Below are positions 1 through 7,049 of a DNA stretch of 7,049 nucleotides, one piece after another; position 1 is the first letter of the stretch, and every line of letters begins with the position of its first letter. A program made the translations under genes and the position numbers. Origin of the DNA: Salinisphaeraceae bacterium UBA4764 (lineage in GTDB: Bacteria > Pseudomonadota > Gammaproteobacteria > Nevskiales > Salinisphaeraceae); NCBI GenBank assembly GCA_002403445.1, contig DHHU01000047.1:5066-12114 (forward strand), read 5' to 3'. Under the pieces are notes generated by a model, which ran no database searches, had not been told where the DNA came from, and saw nothing but the letters and a program-made list of their open reading frames with translations.

Positions 1-312
1 GACGTTGACATCGCCGATTGGGCCGAGCGTTTTGATGACGCGCACGCACTCCTGCTTGATGCCAATCAGGCCGGAGCAGCCGGTGGAAGCGGGTCTTGTT
101 TTGACTGGGATGACGTCGGTCATCTGCCCGATATCCCCTTGATTGTTGCCGGCGGTCTGACCCCGGAAAACGTCGGCGAGTCTATTAAGCTGCTTTCACC
201 GTATGCTGTAGATGTGAGCAGTGGCGTCGAAGACGCCAACGGCAACAAGTCGCCCCAACGAATGCGCTCATTTGTTGACGCTGTGCTCGGCTCACACACC
301 GCGACGTCATAA
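1..312 (+). CDS. trpF: Phosphoribosylanthranilate isomerase, C-terminal half (5' end outside window)
   Basis: Only the last 103 codons are present, read in frame from base 1 to the TAA at 310-312. Standalone TrpF is usually about 200-210 residues, so roughly half is missing because of the window edge, not a mutation. TrpF converts N-(5'-phosphoribosyl)anthranilate to the carboxyphenylamino-deoxyribulose phosphate by an Amadori rearrangement, in the cytoplasm, on a TIM barrel. Visible family motifs, numbered from the first visible codon: ALLLDA at 16-21, whose Asp20 matches the catalytic general acid; GGSGSCFDW at 28-36, the usual GGTGxxFDW element; IVAGGLTPENV at 48-58, a phosphate-binding strand and loop; and DVSSGVE with KSP at 71-85, the second phosphate-binding segment. 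The stop is 30 bp before trpB and in the same frame as it. The position immediately before trpBA supports the assignment. There is no sign of decay in the visible part. Confidence 0.95.
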   Translation, partial: DVDIADWAERFDDAHALLLDANQAGAAGGSGSCFDWDDVGHLPDIPLIVAGGLTPENVGESIKLLSPYAVDVSSGVEDANGNKSPQRMRSFVDAVLGSHTATS

Positions 313-342
313 TTTCTTGTTCAAAACCTAGGGTTTAAGACC

Positions 343-1596
343 ATGACCACAACAGCCGAAGCCGAGCGCCGTATTGACGCGCATGGTCCGAATAATTCGA
401 TAAAGCCCGAGTCTTTACCCGACGGGCGGGGGCATTTCGGGCCCTATGGCGGACGTTTTGTGGCCGAAACCCTAATGGCTCCGCTATATGAATTGGAAAA
501 AGCGTACGCCGAAGCACTGGCTGATCCGGCCTTTGATCGCGAGATCCAGCGTGACCTAACCGATTTCGTAGGACGGCCTACACCCCTGTATCACGCTGCC
601 ACTCTGTCCAAAGACTCCGGCGGTGCGCAGATATGGTTTAAGCGCGAAGACTTGGCGCATACCGGCGCCCACAAAATCAACAATACGGTGGGCCAGGCTC
701 TATTGGCCAAACGCATGGGTAAGACCCGCATCATCGCCGAAACTGGCGCCGGCCAGCACGGTGTGGCCACGGCGACCATCGCAGCCCGGCTGGGTATGCA
801 ATGTGTTGTCTACATGGGCAGCGAGGATATGCGCCGCCAGTCCACCAATGTCTATCGTATGCGCTTGTTCGGGGCCGAAGTGCGGGGCGTGGATTCGGGG
901 TCAAAAACCTTGAAAGACGCACTCAACGAAGCCATGCGGGATTGGGTAGCCAACGTTGACGATACGTTCTACATCATCGGTACCGTAGCGGGGCCGCACC
1001 CGTATCCTCGGTTGGTACGCGATTTTCAATCCGTGATCGGCCGCGAGTCCCGCGAACAAGCCGCCGAACGCTTGGGCGGCCTACCTGATGCGCTGGTGGC
1101 CTGCGTCGGCGGCGGCTCCAACGCTATTGGCCTGTTTCATCCATTTTTGAATGACGACGTCGCCATCTACGGCGTCGAGGCAGGTGGCGACGGCGTGGCG
1201 ACCGGGCGTCATGCGGCGCCATTGGCCGCGGGCCGATCGGGTGTGCTGCACGGCAATCGCACCTACATCATGCAGGACGACGCCGGTCAGATTCAGGCCA
1301 CGCACTCGATTTCAGCCGGTCTTGATTATCCCGGTGTCGGCCCGGAACATGCCTGGTTGAAAGATCAAGGCCGCGCCGTGTATGTGAGCGTCGACGATCG
1401 ACAGGCGCTCGCGGCTTTTCACGCGACCTGCGAACGGGAGGGGATCCTGCCCGCCTTGGAGACATCACACGCCATTGCCTACGCCCAACAACTAGCGGCT
1501 ACTATGCGCCACGACCAGACTATACTCGTCAACTGCTCGGGCCGGGGCGACAAGGACATGGCGAGCGTCGCTGAAGCCGAAGGCGATCTATCATGA
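343..1596 (+). CDS. trpB: Tryptophan synthase beta chain
   Basis: A 417-residue PLP enzyme that condenses indole with L-serine to give L-tryptophan; it works as an alpha2-beta2 complex with TrpA, indole passing through an internal tunnel. Residues that can be placed: Lys111 in HTGAHKINN, the PLP Schiff-base lysine (Salmonella Lys87); Glu133 in AETGAGQHG, the catalytic glutamate (Salmonella Glu109); the GGGSN phosphate loop at 256-260; Glu373 in the LPALETSHA segment; and Ser399 in NCSGRGDKD near the PLP ring nitrogen. The family core starts at about residue 31 ([15 protein letters not shown]), so there is a polar N-terminal extension of about 30 residues. ATG 343 is the first usable start after the in-frame trpF stop, and no ATG, GTG or TTG follows in frame before the core, which fixes the start. 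A weak AGGG (330-333) precedes it. The end overlaps trpA by 4 bp, as expected for subunits made in equal amounts. Confidence 0.98.
   Translation: MTTTAEAERRIDAHGPNNSIKPESLPDGRGHFGPYGGRFVAETLMAPLYELEKAYAEALADPAFDREIQRDLTDFVGRPTPLYHAATLSKDSGGAQIWFKREDLAHTGAHKINNTVGQALLAKRMGKTRIIAETGAGQHGVATATIAARLGMQCVVYMGSEDMRRQSTNVYRMRLFGAEVRGVDSGSKTLKDALNEAMRDWVANVDDTFYIIGTVAGPHPYPRLVRDFQSVIGRESREQAAERLGGLPDALVACVGGGSNAIGLFHPFLNDDVAIYGVEAGGDGVATGRHAAPLAAGRSGVLHGNRTYIMQDDAGQIQATHSISAGLDYPGVGPEHAWLKDQGRAVYVSVDDRQALAAFHATCEREGILPALETSHAIAYAQQLAATMRHDQTILVNCSGRGDKDMASVAEAEGDLS
1579..1583 (+). promoter_or_regulatory. Ribosome binding site of trpA, inside the end of trpB
   Basis: GAAGG lies 9 nt before the trpA ATG at 1593 and within the last codons of trpB. 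It is the clearest Shine-Dalgarno match among the three overlapping junctions, so trpA can probably be initiated both by fresh ribosomes and by coupling to trpB. Confidence 0.6.
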
Positions 1597-2423
1597 GTCG
1601 TCTGGCAAGCCGCTTCAATGTCTTGAAACACGCCGGCCGTGCGGCTTTGATCCCCTACATAACCGCCGGTGATCCGTCACCGGAGGCCACTGTTTCGCTC
1701 ATGCACGCACTAGTCCACGGTGGCGCCGATATAATTGAGCTGGGCGTGCCGTTTACTGACCCTATGGCGGACGGGCCGGTTATTCAGGCCGCCTGCGAAC
1801 GAGCCTTGGCAGCCGGCACCACGCTGTCGAGCGTCTTGGAATCCGTCGTCGCATTTCGGCGCGACGATACCGACACGCCGATTGTCCTAATGGGCTATCT
1901 CAACCCGATGGACGCGATGGGCCTGCCGAACTTTGCCCAACGCGCCGCTGAAGCCGGTGTCGATGGTGTTTTGATCGTTGACATGACTACCGAAGAGGCC
2001 CCGGAAACACTGCCCGTGCTGGCCGAAGCTGGATTGGATCCGATCTGTCTCGTAGCGCCCACTACCACTGATGATCGGATTCGACGTATTTGTCAGCGGG
2101 CGGCCGGCTTTGTGTACTATGTCTCCACTAAGGGCGTAACCGGCGGTTCCGGGATCGTCGCCGGCCACTTAGCCGACAAGTTGGCCCATATTCGACCATA
2201 CACTGAATTACCGATCGGCGTCGGCTTTGGCGTGCGCGAACCAGCCGACGCCGCGGCGGTGGCCGAAGTCGCCGATGGCGTTGTTGTCGGTAGCGTTTTG
2301 GTGCGCGTCATCGGCGAACACACGGGATCACTGGAGACAACCTGCGAGCGCTTGCGAGCTCAAGTCGCTGCCTTGAAGCAGGGCATTGAAGATTCGAATA
2401 AATTGAGCTTGGCTGCACAATGA
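1593..2423 (+). CDS. trpA: Tryptophan synthase alpha chain
   Basis: A 276-residue TIM-barrel subunit that cleaves indole-3-glycerol phosphate to indole and glyceraldehyde 3-phosphate and passes indole to TrpB. Both catalytic acids are at their canonical positions: Glu49 in IIELGVPF and Asp60 in DPMADGP. Other family blocks are PYITAGDPS (21-29), VLMGYLNPM (98-106), the mobile loop region [13 protein letters not shown] (175-187), and the phosphate-binding GVGFGV (209-214) and VVGS (231-234) elements. The usual family form of the last-named loop is YYVSLKGVTG, so Thr179 is a small departure. Length is close to the usual 265-270, with about 10 extra residues at the C-terminus (after about 265). 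The ATG overlaps the trpB stop in ATGA, with a GAAGG ribosome site 9 nt upstream. The stop overlaps the start of accD in the same way. It looks intact and functional. Confidence 0.98.
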   Translation: MSRLASRFNVLKHAGRAALIPYITAGDPSPEATVSLMHALVHGGADIIELGVPFTDPMADGPVIQAACERALAAGTTLSSVLESVVAFRRDDTDTPIVLMGYLNPMDAMGLPNFAQRAAEAGVDGVLIVDMTTEEAPETLPVLAEAGLDPICLVAPTTTDDRIRRICQRAAGFVYYVSTKGVTGGSGIVAGHLADKLAHIRPYTELPIGVGFGVREPADAAAVAEVADGVVVGSVLVRVIGEHTGSLETTCERLRAQVAALKQGIEDSNKLSLAAQ

Positions 2424-3301
2424 GTTGGCTTAGGAAATTGGTCCCGTCGCAGATGCGGGGTGATTCCGCCGCGCGCAAGGCGAGCGTCCCGGAAGGCCTC
2501 TGGGCCAAATGCGGTGACTGTGGGGCGATGCTGTATACCGCCGAAATCGAGCGGTCGCTGGGGGTGTGCCCCAAGTGTAATTCCCATCAGCGGCTCCCCG
2601 CGCGGCGACGTTTGTCACTGTTTTTGGACGCCGATAGCGGCGTACCGATTGCACCCAACCTTGAAGCCAAGGATCCACTGCGGTTTCGCGATACCAAAAA
2701 ATATCGCGAGCGTTTAGTCCAGGCGCAGAAAAAATCCGGCGAACGCGAAGCCATACTAATGATGCACGGCACTCTCAAAAAGCTGCCGGTTGTTGTCGGT
2801 GCACTGGATTTCGACTTTATGGGAGGGTCGATGGGCAGTGTCGTCGGTGAAGCGTTCGTACGTGGTGTCGACGTCGCTATCGAGAATCAAACGCCGTTGA
2901 TCATGTTTTCTGCCAGCGGCGGGGCCCGGATGCAGGAAGGCTTGTTCTCGCTTTTGCAGATGGGCAAAACCAGCGCCGCTTTGGCGCGACTTGCCGATCA
3001 CAGTCTGCCGTTCATTTCGGTCCTGACCAACCCGACCATGGGGGGCGTAGCAGCGAGCTATGCCATGCTGGGCGACATTAATGTCGCCGAGCCGAATGCG
3101 CTGGTAGGATTTGCCGGCCCACGCGTTATCGAGCAAACCGTGCAACAGAAACTCCCGGAAGGCTTTCAACGCAGTGAATTCCAGCTGCAGCACGGCGCAA
3201 TTGACATGATCGTGGCTCGTTGCGATCTACGCGATCGGTTATACACTCTGCTTGCCACACTTACCCATGCCCCCGTTAGCGACGAGACGACAACGGCGTG
3301 A
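2420..3301 (+). CDS. accD: Acetyl-CoA carboxylase carboxyltransferase subunit beta
   Basis: A 293-residue zinc-containing subunit of the carboxyltransferase, which with AccA transfers the carboxyl group from biotin on AccB to acetyl-CoA, giving malonyl-CoA for fatty acid synthesis. The N-terminus MSWLRKL is typical. A four-cysteine zinc ribbon is complete: Cys31, Cys34, Cys50 and Cys53 (CGDC and CPKC). The crotonase-fold core follows, with [14 protein letters not shown] (133-146), [11 protein letters not shown] (164-174, oxyanion and CoA region), [15 protein letters not shown] (205-219) and [11 protein letters not shown] (230-240), then [11 protein letters not shown] (244-254) and GAIDMIV (259-265). 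The C-terminal tail is shorter than the acidic, proline-rich tail of E. coli AccD (304 residues). The ATG overlaps the trpA stop (ATGA) and no strong Shine-Dalgarno is visible before it, so translation probably depends on coupling. AccA is not in this window. Confidence 0.98.
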   Translation: MSWLRKLVPSQMRGDSAARKASVPEGLWAKCGDCGAMLYTAEIERSLGVCPKCNSHQRLPARRRLSLFLDADSGVPIAPNLEAKDPLRFRDTKKYRERLVQAQKKSGEREAILMMHGTLKKLPVVVGALDFDFMGGSMGSVVGEAFVRGVDVAIENQTPLIMFSASGGARMQEGLFSLLQMGKTSAALARLADHSLPFISVLTNPTMGGVAASYAMLGDINVAEPNALVGFAGPRVIEQTVQQKLPEGFQRSEFQLQHGAIDMIVARCDLRDRLYTLLATLTHAPVSDETTTA

Positions 3302-4545
3302 CGTCGTTTGAGGCCAGGTGGGGGCTTAACACCTGGCTTGACTGGCAACTCACGCAACATGCTACGGCCATCGAACTGGGCCTAGATCGGGTTGGGGAGG
3401 TCGGCCGCCGGCTCGATATTCTCAAGCCAGCCCCTGTCACGATTCTTGTGGCCGGCACCAACGGCAAGGGCAGTTCAACGGCATGGATTCGCGCCTTGTG
3501 GCCCCAAACGGATCACGTGGGTGTGTTTCAATCACCTCATCTCTGGCGCTACAACGAACGCATTACGATAGATGCTGAGGCCGCCAGCGACGCAGTTATC
3601 TGCCAGGCATTTGAAGCGATTGAGCAGGCGCGTGGCGATATATCGCTGACGTATTTTGAATACAGCGCGCTCTCGGCCATGTGGTGTTTCAAGCAGGCAC
3701 GAGTCGATATGGCGGTGTTGGAAGTCGGGCTCGGCGGACGCCTGGATGCCACCAATATCGTAGACGCCGACGCGTCGTTGATTACATCCATTGGTCTGGA
3801 TCACACTCAGTGGCTTGGCGATACGCGCGAGCAAATCGGTCGCGAGAAAGCCGGCGTTATGCGGTCCAATCGGCCAGTTGTCATCGCCGACCGCCATGCC
3901 CCGTCCTCACTCGAGGAGCGCGCCGACGAAGTGGGCGCCAACGCGCTTATGATTGGTCGCGACTACAATCTGGAACCCGTTGACGGCGAATGGAATTTGC
4001 GTGTGCTCGGCGCCGAACATCGCCTACCGGAGCCGGGAATAGGGGTAGTGCCGGAAAATTTTGCTGGAGCTGCTGCACTAGTGGCCGCATTACATCGGCC
4101 ACTGGCCGATGAGCAATTAACTACGCTGTTACTTAGCCCGCCAAAGCTGCCTGGGCGTTGTCAGATAGTCGACGCAGAACCACAGCTGGTCTACGATGTT
4201 GGACACAACGTCGAAGCCGCCGCCGTCCTCGTTCAACAACTGCTGGATACCCCGGTTCGTGGTCAGACACGTGTTGTGATCGGAATGCTGAAGGATAAAC
4301 CGGTTGAAGGTGTGGGCGAATGGCTGCGCCGGGTCACTGATGTGTTCTATCCGGCTGGCCTGTCCCATCGTTCGCCAAGGGGGTTAAGCGGACCGGAGGT
4401 GGCCCAGCGATTGGGCTTAGACAATAGGCGCTCTTGGTCGACCCCCGAGGCCGCGTTTACTGCGGCAAAGTCGCAATCGGATTATTTTGACCGTATCGTG
4501 GTTTGTGGATCGTTTCATACAGTCACCAGTACACTTAACGAATAA
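3298..4545 (+). CDS. folC: Bifunctional folylpolyglutamate synthase / dihydrofolate synthase
   Basis: A 415-residue Mur-ligase-family ATPase that adds glutamate to dihydropteroate and then to reduced folates; the E. coli enzyme (about 422 residues) has both activities, and dual activity here is inferred from similarity. Visible elements: N-terminal helix region leading to IELGLDRV (25-32); the P-loop [10 protein letters not shown] (51-60); [11 protein letters not shown] (79-89); [15 protein letters not shown] (113-127); [18 protein letters not shown] (141-158); LDHTQWLG (167-174); and GREKAGV (181-187), whose Lys184 corresponds to the carbamylated lysine. The C-terminal domain has LPGRCQI (284-290), YDVGHN (299-304; E. 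coli has DVAHN), IGMLKDK (328-334) and VCGSFHTV (402-409). It starts with GTG in a GTGA overlap with accD and lacks an evident Shine-Dalgarno. The start is supported because family-like sequence begins within about ten residues and no later ATG is plausible. The protein stops soon after the last core strand. Confidence 0.97.
   Translation: MTSFEARWGLNTWLDWQLTQHATAIELGLDRVGEVGRRLDILKPAPVTILVAGTNGKGSSTAWIRALWPQTDHVGVFQSPHLWRYNERITIDAEAASDAVICQAFEAIEQARGDISLTYFEYSALSAMWCFKQARVDMAVLEVGLGGRLDATNIVDADASLITSIGLDHTQWLGDTREQIGREKAGVMRSNRPVVIADRHAPSSLEERADEVGANALMIGRDYNLEPVDGEWNLRVLGAEHRLPEPGIGVVPENFAGAAALVAALHRPLADEQLTTLLLSPPKLPGRCQIVDAEPQLVYDVGHNVEAAAVLVQQLLDTPVRGQTRVVIGMLKDKPVEGVGEWLRRVTDVFYPAGLSHRSPRGLSGPEVAQRLGLDNRRSWSTPEAAFTAAKSQSDYFDRIVVCGSFHTVTSTLNE
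4093..4111. repeat. 19-nt perfect palindrome inside folC
   Basis: Nine-base arms CATCGGCCA (4093-4101) and TGGCCGATG (4103-4111) are exact reverse complements around a single C. The segment encodes His-Arg-Pro-Leu-Ala-Asp-Glu in the second half of FolC. As RNA it would fold as an eight-pair stem with a three-base loop. No T-run follows, so it is not an intrinsic terminator. It may be a chance product of codon choice. Confidence 0.55.
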
Positions 4546-4564
4546 ACAATAACTTGCGAACAAA

Positions 4565-5326
4565 ATGAATGACCGGGCAAAAAACCGAGCCATTGGCCTG
4601 ATTGTGTTGATTGTCATCATTATTGGACCGGCTTTTTTTCTGACCTATTTTTTGAACAATACGGGGGGCCCGGGATCTAATAAAACAACCCGTCAAATCA
4701 GTATTGATGTCGGCAAGAGCCAGTCCAACGCCGGTCAAAACGAAAAACGCCAATCGTCTAGAGCGCTAGATGCCCAATCCGGAACCAAAAACCAACAGAA
4801 ACCCCATAACCGGGAAATTAAGAGGGCTCAGCAGAAAAATGCATCGGAAAACAACAATGGCGCCACCCGTCACTCACTGGTAAAAGCGCAAGGTAGTAGC
4901 GCCACTCACGTGCACAACCCGCCGCAATATACGGCTTCTCATAATTCGGCTGGCAGAGTCAGTAGCGCGAATCCCGGCTCATCATCCGGCAATTCATCGC
5001 CACCCTCCGGCAACACAGGTCGCACCAGAAACAGCACCCCGTCCAAACAGGGCCAAACTCATACCCTAAATAAGCACCAATCACAGGGCGGAAGCGGTGA
5101 ATGGGCTGTTCAAGTGGCCAGTTTCAAGAGCCGTAAACAGGCCAAACAGTTGATTTCGAAATTAAGTAATAATTACAACAGCTTCTATTCCACGGGTGAA
5201 GTTAATGGCACGAACTACTTCCGGGTGCGTGTCGGCCCCTTCAAAACCCGCAACCAGGCTGGAAAAATAAAACAACGATTGGAAGCCAGTGGTTACAAAC
5301 CTTACATCGCTCATCGCCAGCACTGA
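4565..5326 (+). CDS. dedD: DedD-like inner-membrane SPOR-domain protein
   Basis: A 253-residue protein in the position normally held by dedD, between folC and cvpA. A short N-terminus with basic residues (Arg4, Lys6, Arg8) precedes one transmembrane segment at about 10-30 (GLIVLIVIIIGPAFFLTYF), predicted to place the rest in the periplasm. Residues 31-177 are a low-complexity linker rich in Ser, Asn, Gln, Gly, Thr and Lys/Arg. The C-terminal 75 residues form a SPOR domain, with EWAVQVASF (179-187) and FRVRVGPF (219-226) as the two characteristic strands, each followed by a helix. SPOR domains bind septal peptidoglycan stripped of stem peptides, so a role in cell division is expected. The linker has no Asp or Glu between Asn96 and Gly178, unlike the acidic, proline-rich linker of E. 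coli DedD. By hand count 4681-4800 is about 48% GC, against about 63% in a sampled 60-base stretch of trpB. It could instead be called FtsN-like on architecture, but gene order favours DedD. The ATG follows folC by 19 bp with only a weak ribosome site. Confidence 0.85.
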   Translation: MNDRAKNRAIGLIVLIVIIIGPAFFLTYFLNNTGGPGSNKTTRQISIDVGKSQSNAGQNEKRQSSRALDAQSGTKNQQKPHNREIKRAQQKNASENNNGATRHSLVKAQGSSATHVHNPPQYTASHNSAGRVSSANPGSSSGNSSPPSGNTGRTRNSTPSKQGQTHTLNKHQSQGGSGEWAVQVASFKSRKQAKQLISKLSNNYNSFYSTGEVNGTNYFRVRVGPFKTRNQAGKIKQRLEASGYKPYIAHRQH

Positions 5327-5363
5327 TCCACCGGGGACGTTTAGTAACCATGAATAGGGCGTT

Positions 5364-5888
5364 ATGAACTGGCTCGACGGTGTAATCATCCTGATCGTGC
5401 TGTTTTCAGCCGGCATTGGGTTCTTTCGCGGTTTCGGGCGCGAGGTTTTCGGGCTCGCGACTTGGGTTCTGGCGTTTTATGTTGCGATTACGTTCTGGCC
5501 CGCCGTGTCATCATTTCTTTCCCAGTGGATCGGTTCTCGAACGCCGCGTGTGATTGTTTCGTTTGCCGTGATCTTCGTTGTCGTGGTTGTCTTGGGTGCT
5601 ATTGTTAATGTCTGGTTCGGTCGTCTCATCGACAAAAGCGGGCTCGCCGGAACCGACCGGATTCTGGGCTTGGGTTTTGGCATAATTCGGGGTGTGGCAC
5701 TACTCGTGGTTTTGGTGGTGCTGGCTGGCATGACGTCGGTACCACGCGACGGGTGGTGGCAGGATTCGGTATTGATGACCCATCTGGAAACAGGCGCTTT
5801 GGCGGTACGACCCTATTTACCCAAGGATCTAGCCAGCTCTATGAGTTATCCCGGCCACGCGCGATTCCATTTAAACCAACCAAGGTAG
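5364..5888 (+). CDS. cvpA: CvpA family inner-membrane protein
   Basis: A 174-residue integral membrane protein of the CvpA family, named for the E. coli protein needed for colicin V production; its molecular role is poorly defined. Four hydrophobic segments are visible, at about 5-21, 28-47, 62-85 and 103-123. Family hallmarks are the N-terminal [27 protein letters not shown] (20-38, family pattern RGFxREx4xTW), [25 protein letters not shown] (78-102, in which KSGLAGTDR matches E. coli KTGLSGTDR) and IIRGV (107-111). The polar C-terminal tail, about 50 residues, is poorly conserved and rich in Pro, Arg and His near its end. The start agrees with E. coli CvpA; an AGGG lies just upstream (5356-5359, read as AGGG within ATAGGGCG). 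It sits 37 bp after the SPOR gene and 10 bp before purF, the same pairing with purF as in E. coli. Confidence 0.94.
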   Translation: MNWLDGVIILIVLFSAGIGFFRGFGREVFGLATWVLAFYVAITFWPAVSSFLSQWIGSRTPRVIVSFAVIFVVVVVLGAIVNVWFGRLIDKSGLAGTDRILGLGFGIIRGVALLVVLVVLAGMTSVPRDGWWQDSVLMTHLETGALAVRPYLPKDLASSMSYPGHARFHLNQPR

Positions 5889-5890
5889 GA
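5882..5890 (+). promoter_or_regulatory. Ribosome binding site of purF
   Basis: AAGGTAGGA spans the end of cvpA and the short gap. Its AGGA (5887-5890) is 8 nt before the purF ATG at 5899, a good Shine-Dalgarno position and the strongest such site in the distal half of the window. Confidence 0.65.
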
Positions 5891-5898
5891 TCCACATT

Positions 5899-7049
5899 AT
5901 GTGCGGAATTATCGGTGCCGTAGCTCATGAACCCGTCAATCAGGAAATTTATGATGCGTTGACGGTACTCCAACACCGAGGGCAAGACGCCGCCGGCATT
6001 GTGACCACCAACGGTCAGCGCATGTTTCTGCGCAAAGACAACGGTCTGGTGCGCGACGTGTTTCGCACTGATCATATGCTGCGCCTGACTGGCAATGCTG
6101 GTATCGGCCATGTTCGCTATCCAACAGCCGGTGTGGAAACCAGCGCCGAAGCCCAGCCGTTCTACGTCAACACCCCCTATGGCATCTGCCTGTCACACAA
6201 CGGCAATCTCACCAACGCCGAGCAACTCTCCGACGAGTTGTTCCGCACCGATCGGCGGCACCTGAATACCAATTCGGATTCCGAGATACTGCTCAACGTA
6301 TTCGCTCACGAATTGATGCGCCATGCCGATATCCAGCTCCAGCCGAGTGATATATTCAAAGCTATTGGCGCACTTCACCGACGTTGCAGTGGAGGTTATG
6401 CAGCCACTGCCCTAATCGCCGGCTATGGCCTGATCGGTTTTCGCGATCCAATGGGGATTCGCCCGGTGGTCTACGGCAAACGTGAAACGTCTGCCGGCAC
6501 TGATTACATGATCGCCTCTGAATCGGTGGCGCTCGACGCCATGGGCTACGAGTTAATCGGCGACATCAAGCCAGGCGAGGCAGTAATCATCACATTCGAC
6601 GGCCAGTGTCATGTCCGCCAATGTGCCAACAATCCAATGCTCAGCCCGTGCCTTTTCGAGTATGTCTATCTGGCCCGGCCTGACTCGGTGCTCGACAACG
6701 TCTATGTTTACAAGTCGCGGCTGCGCATGGGCGAGCACTTGGCCGACAAGATACGTCGTGAATGGCCCGACCACGACATTGACGTTGTTATCCCCGTACC
6801 GTCCACCAGCCGGACCTCAGCGCTGGAGCTTGCCGGCCGGCTCGGCGTGAAATACCGAGAAGGCTTTATCAAGAACCGTTATATCGGCCGGACCTTTATC
6901 ATGCCTGGGCAGGAAAAACGTGTTAAATCCGTTCGCCAGAAACTCAACGCCATCGATCTGGAATTTGTCGACAAAAATGTACTGCTGGTCGACGATTCCA
7001 TCGTCCGAGGCAATACTTCACGCCAAATCATCGATATGGCGCGCGAAGC
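5899..7049 (+). CDS. purF: Amidophosphoribosyltransferase, N-terminal part (3' end outside window)
   Basis: The reading frame is open from ATG 5899 to the window edge, giving 383 full codons; the last two bases (GC) can only begin an alanine codon if continued. E. coli PurF has 505 residues, so about 120 are missing by window truncation. PurF makes 5-phosphoribosylamine from PRPP and glutamine, the first committed step of purine synthesis. Cys2, exposed after Met removal, is the N-terminal nucleophile of the Ntn glutaminase domain (MCGIIGAV). Supporting glutaminase residues include [11 protein letters not shown] (24-34), Arg73 in HVRYPTAG (71-78), Asn101-Gly102 in SHNGNLTN (99-106) and Asp127 in SDSE. 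The phosphoribosyltransferase domain shows [13 protein letters not shown] (251-263), the flexible PRPP loop around [14 protein letters not shown] (325-338), and the PRPP-binding [14 protein letters not shown] (361-374) with Asp365-Asp366. The family is feedback-inhibited by AMP and GMP nucleotides. No clear PurR site was found upstream. Confidence 0.98.
   Translation, partial: MCGIIGAVAHEPVNQEIYDALTVLQHRGQDAAGIVTTNGQRMFLRKDNGLVRDVFRTDHMLRLTGNAGIGHVRYPTAGVETSAEAQPFYVNTPYGICLSHNGNLTNAEQLSDELFRTDRRHLNTNSDSEILLNVFAHELMRHADIQLQPSDIFKAIGALHRRCSGGYAATALIAGYGLIGFRDPMGIRPVVYGKRETSAGTDYMIASESVALDAMGYELIGDIKPGEAVIITFDGQCHVRQCANNPMLSPCLFEYVYLARPDSVLDNVYVYKSRLRMGEHLADKIRREWPDHDIDVVIPVPSTSRTSALELAGRLGVKYREGFIKNRYIGRTFIMPGQEKRVKSVRQKLNAIDLEFVDKNVLLVDDSIVRGNTSRQIIDMARE

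Noticed and set aside
310..345. Possible trpF-trpB fusion, since both are in the same reading frame
   Set aside because: A TAA at 310-312 separates them, the trpF C-terminus and the trpB start look normal, and no evidence of readthrough is visible.
2756..3193. Long antisense open frame opposite accD (145 codons)
   Set aside because: It lies wholly opposite a well-conserved gene, shows no recognisable domain or ribosome site, and is the kind of open frame GC-rich coding DNA produces by chance.
3532..3897. Antisense open frame opposite folC (121 codons)
   Set aside because: It mirrors the conserved folC coding sequence and has no family resemblance; treated as a shadow frame.
4484..4520. TTGACC near the end of folC as a possible -35 element of a promoter for the SPOR gene
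   Set aside because: At 17-nt spacing the -10 candidate is TCGTTT, which matches the consensus poorly, so the pair is not convincing.
5337..5342. ACGTTT before cvpA as a possible PurR operator half-site
   Set aside because: Only the half-site matches; the other half of the enterobacterial palindrome is absent, and PurR control is not expected outside a limited set of gamma lineages.
5350..5367. Five-codon reading frame (Met-Asn-Arg-Ala-Leu) whose TGA overlaps the cvpA ATG, resembling a leader peptide
   Set aside because: It is too short to separate from chance, lacks a clear ribosome site of its own, and has no run of regulatory codons.

Overview
This window is a stretch of conserved housekeeping genes from a proteobacterium, most likely a gammaproteobacterium of moderately high GC. 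Eight genes lie head to tail on the + strand: trpF (3' end only), trpB, trpA, accD, folC, a DedD-like SPOR-domain gene, cvpA and purF (5' part only). The FolC, AccD, CvpA and PurF sequences resemble their E. coli counterparts closely in the parts I can recall. The accD-folC-dedD-cvpA-purF order is familiar from Gammaproteobacteria. Having trpFBA directly upstream, rather than trpBA elsewhere, is known from Betaproteobacteria and from some gamma lineages such as Xanthomonadales. I cannot name a genus.

Layout: positions 1-1596 hold the end of trpF and then trpB, separated by 30 bp. From trpB to folC (343-4545) each gene overlaps the next by exactly 4 bp (ATGA, ATGA, GTGA), so tryptophan synthase, the acetyl-CoA carboxylase beta subunit and folylpolyglutamate synthase form one translationally coupled block. 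After a 19-bp gap come the SPOR protein (4565-5326), a 37-bp gap, cvpA (5364-5888), a 10-bp gap and purF (5899 to the window end). No gap exceeds 40 bp, nothing is encoded on the - strand, and I see no convincing promoter or intrinsic terminator. The region therefore reads as one long transcription unit, although promoters inside coding sequence cannot be excluded.

Functionally the block joins the last steps of tryptophan synthesis (TrpF, TrpB, TrpA), the committed step of fatty acid synthesis (AccD), folate polyglutamylation (FolC), two membrane proteins (the SPOR protein and CvpA) and the first step of purine synthesis (PurF). PurF consumes PRPP, which is also used in tryptophan synthesis upstream of TrpF. 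Purine synthesis needs the formyl-folates retained by FolC. These links make the grouping metabolically sensible, but shared regulation is inference.

I found no previously undescribed system, mobile element, CRISPR array or RNA gene. The least ordinary parts are the SPOR protein's long linker, which has no acidic residues for 83 positions and sits in a locally AT-richer gene, and a 19-nt palindrome inside folC.
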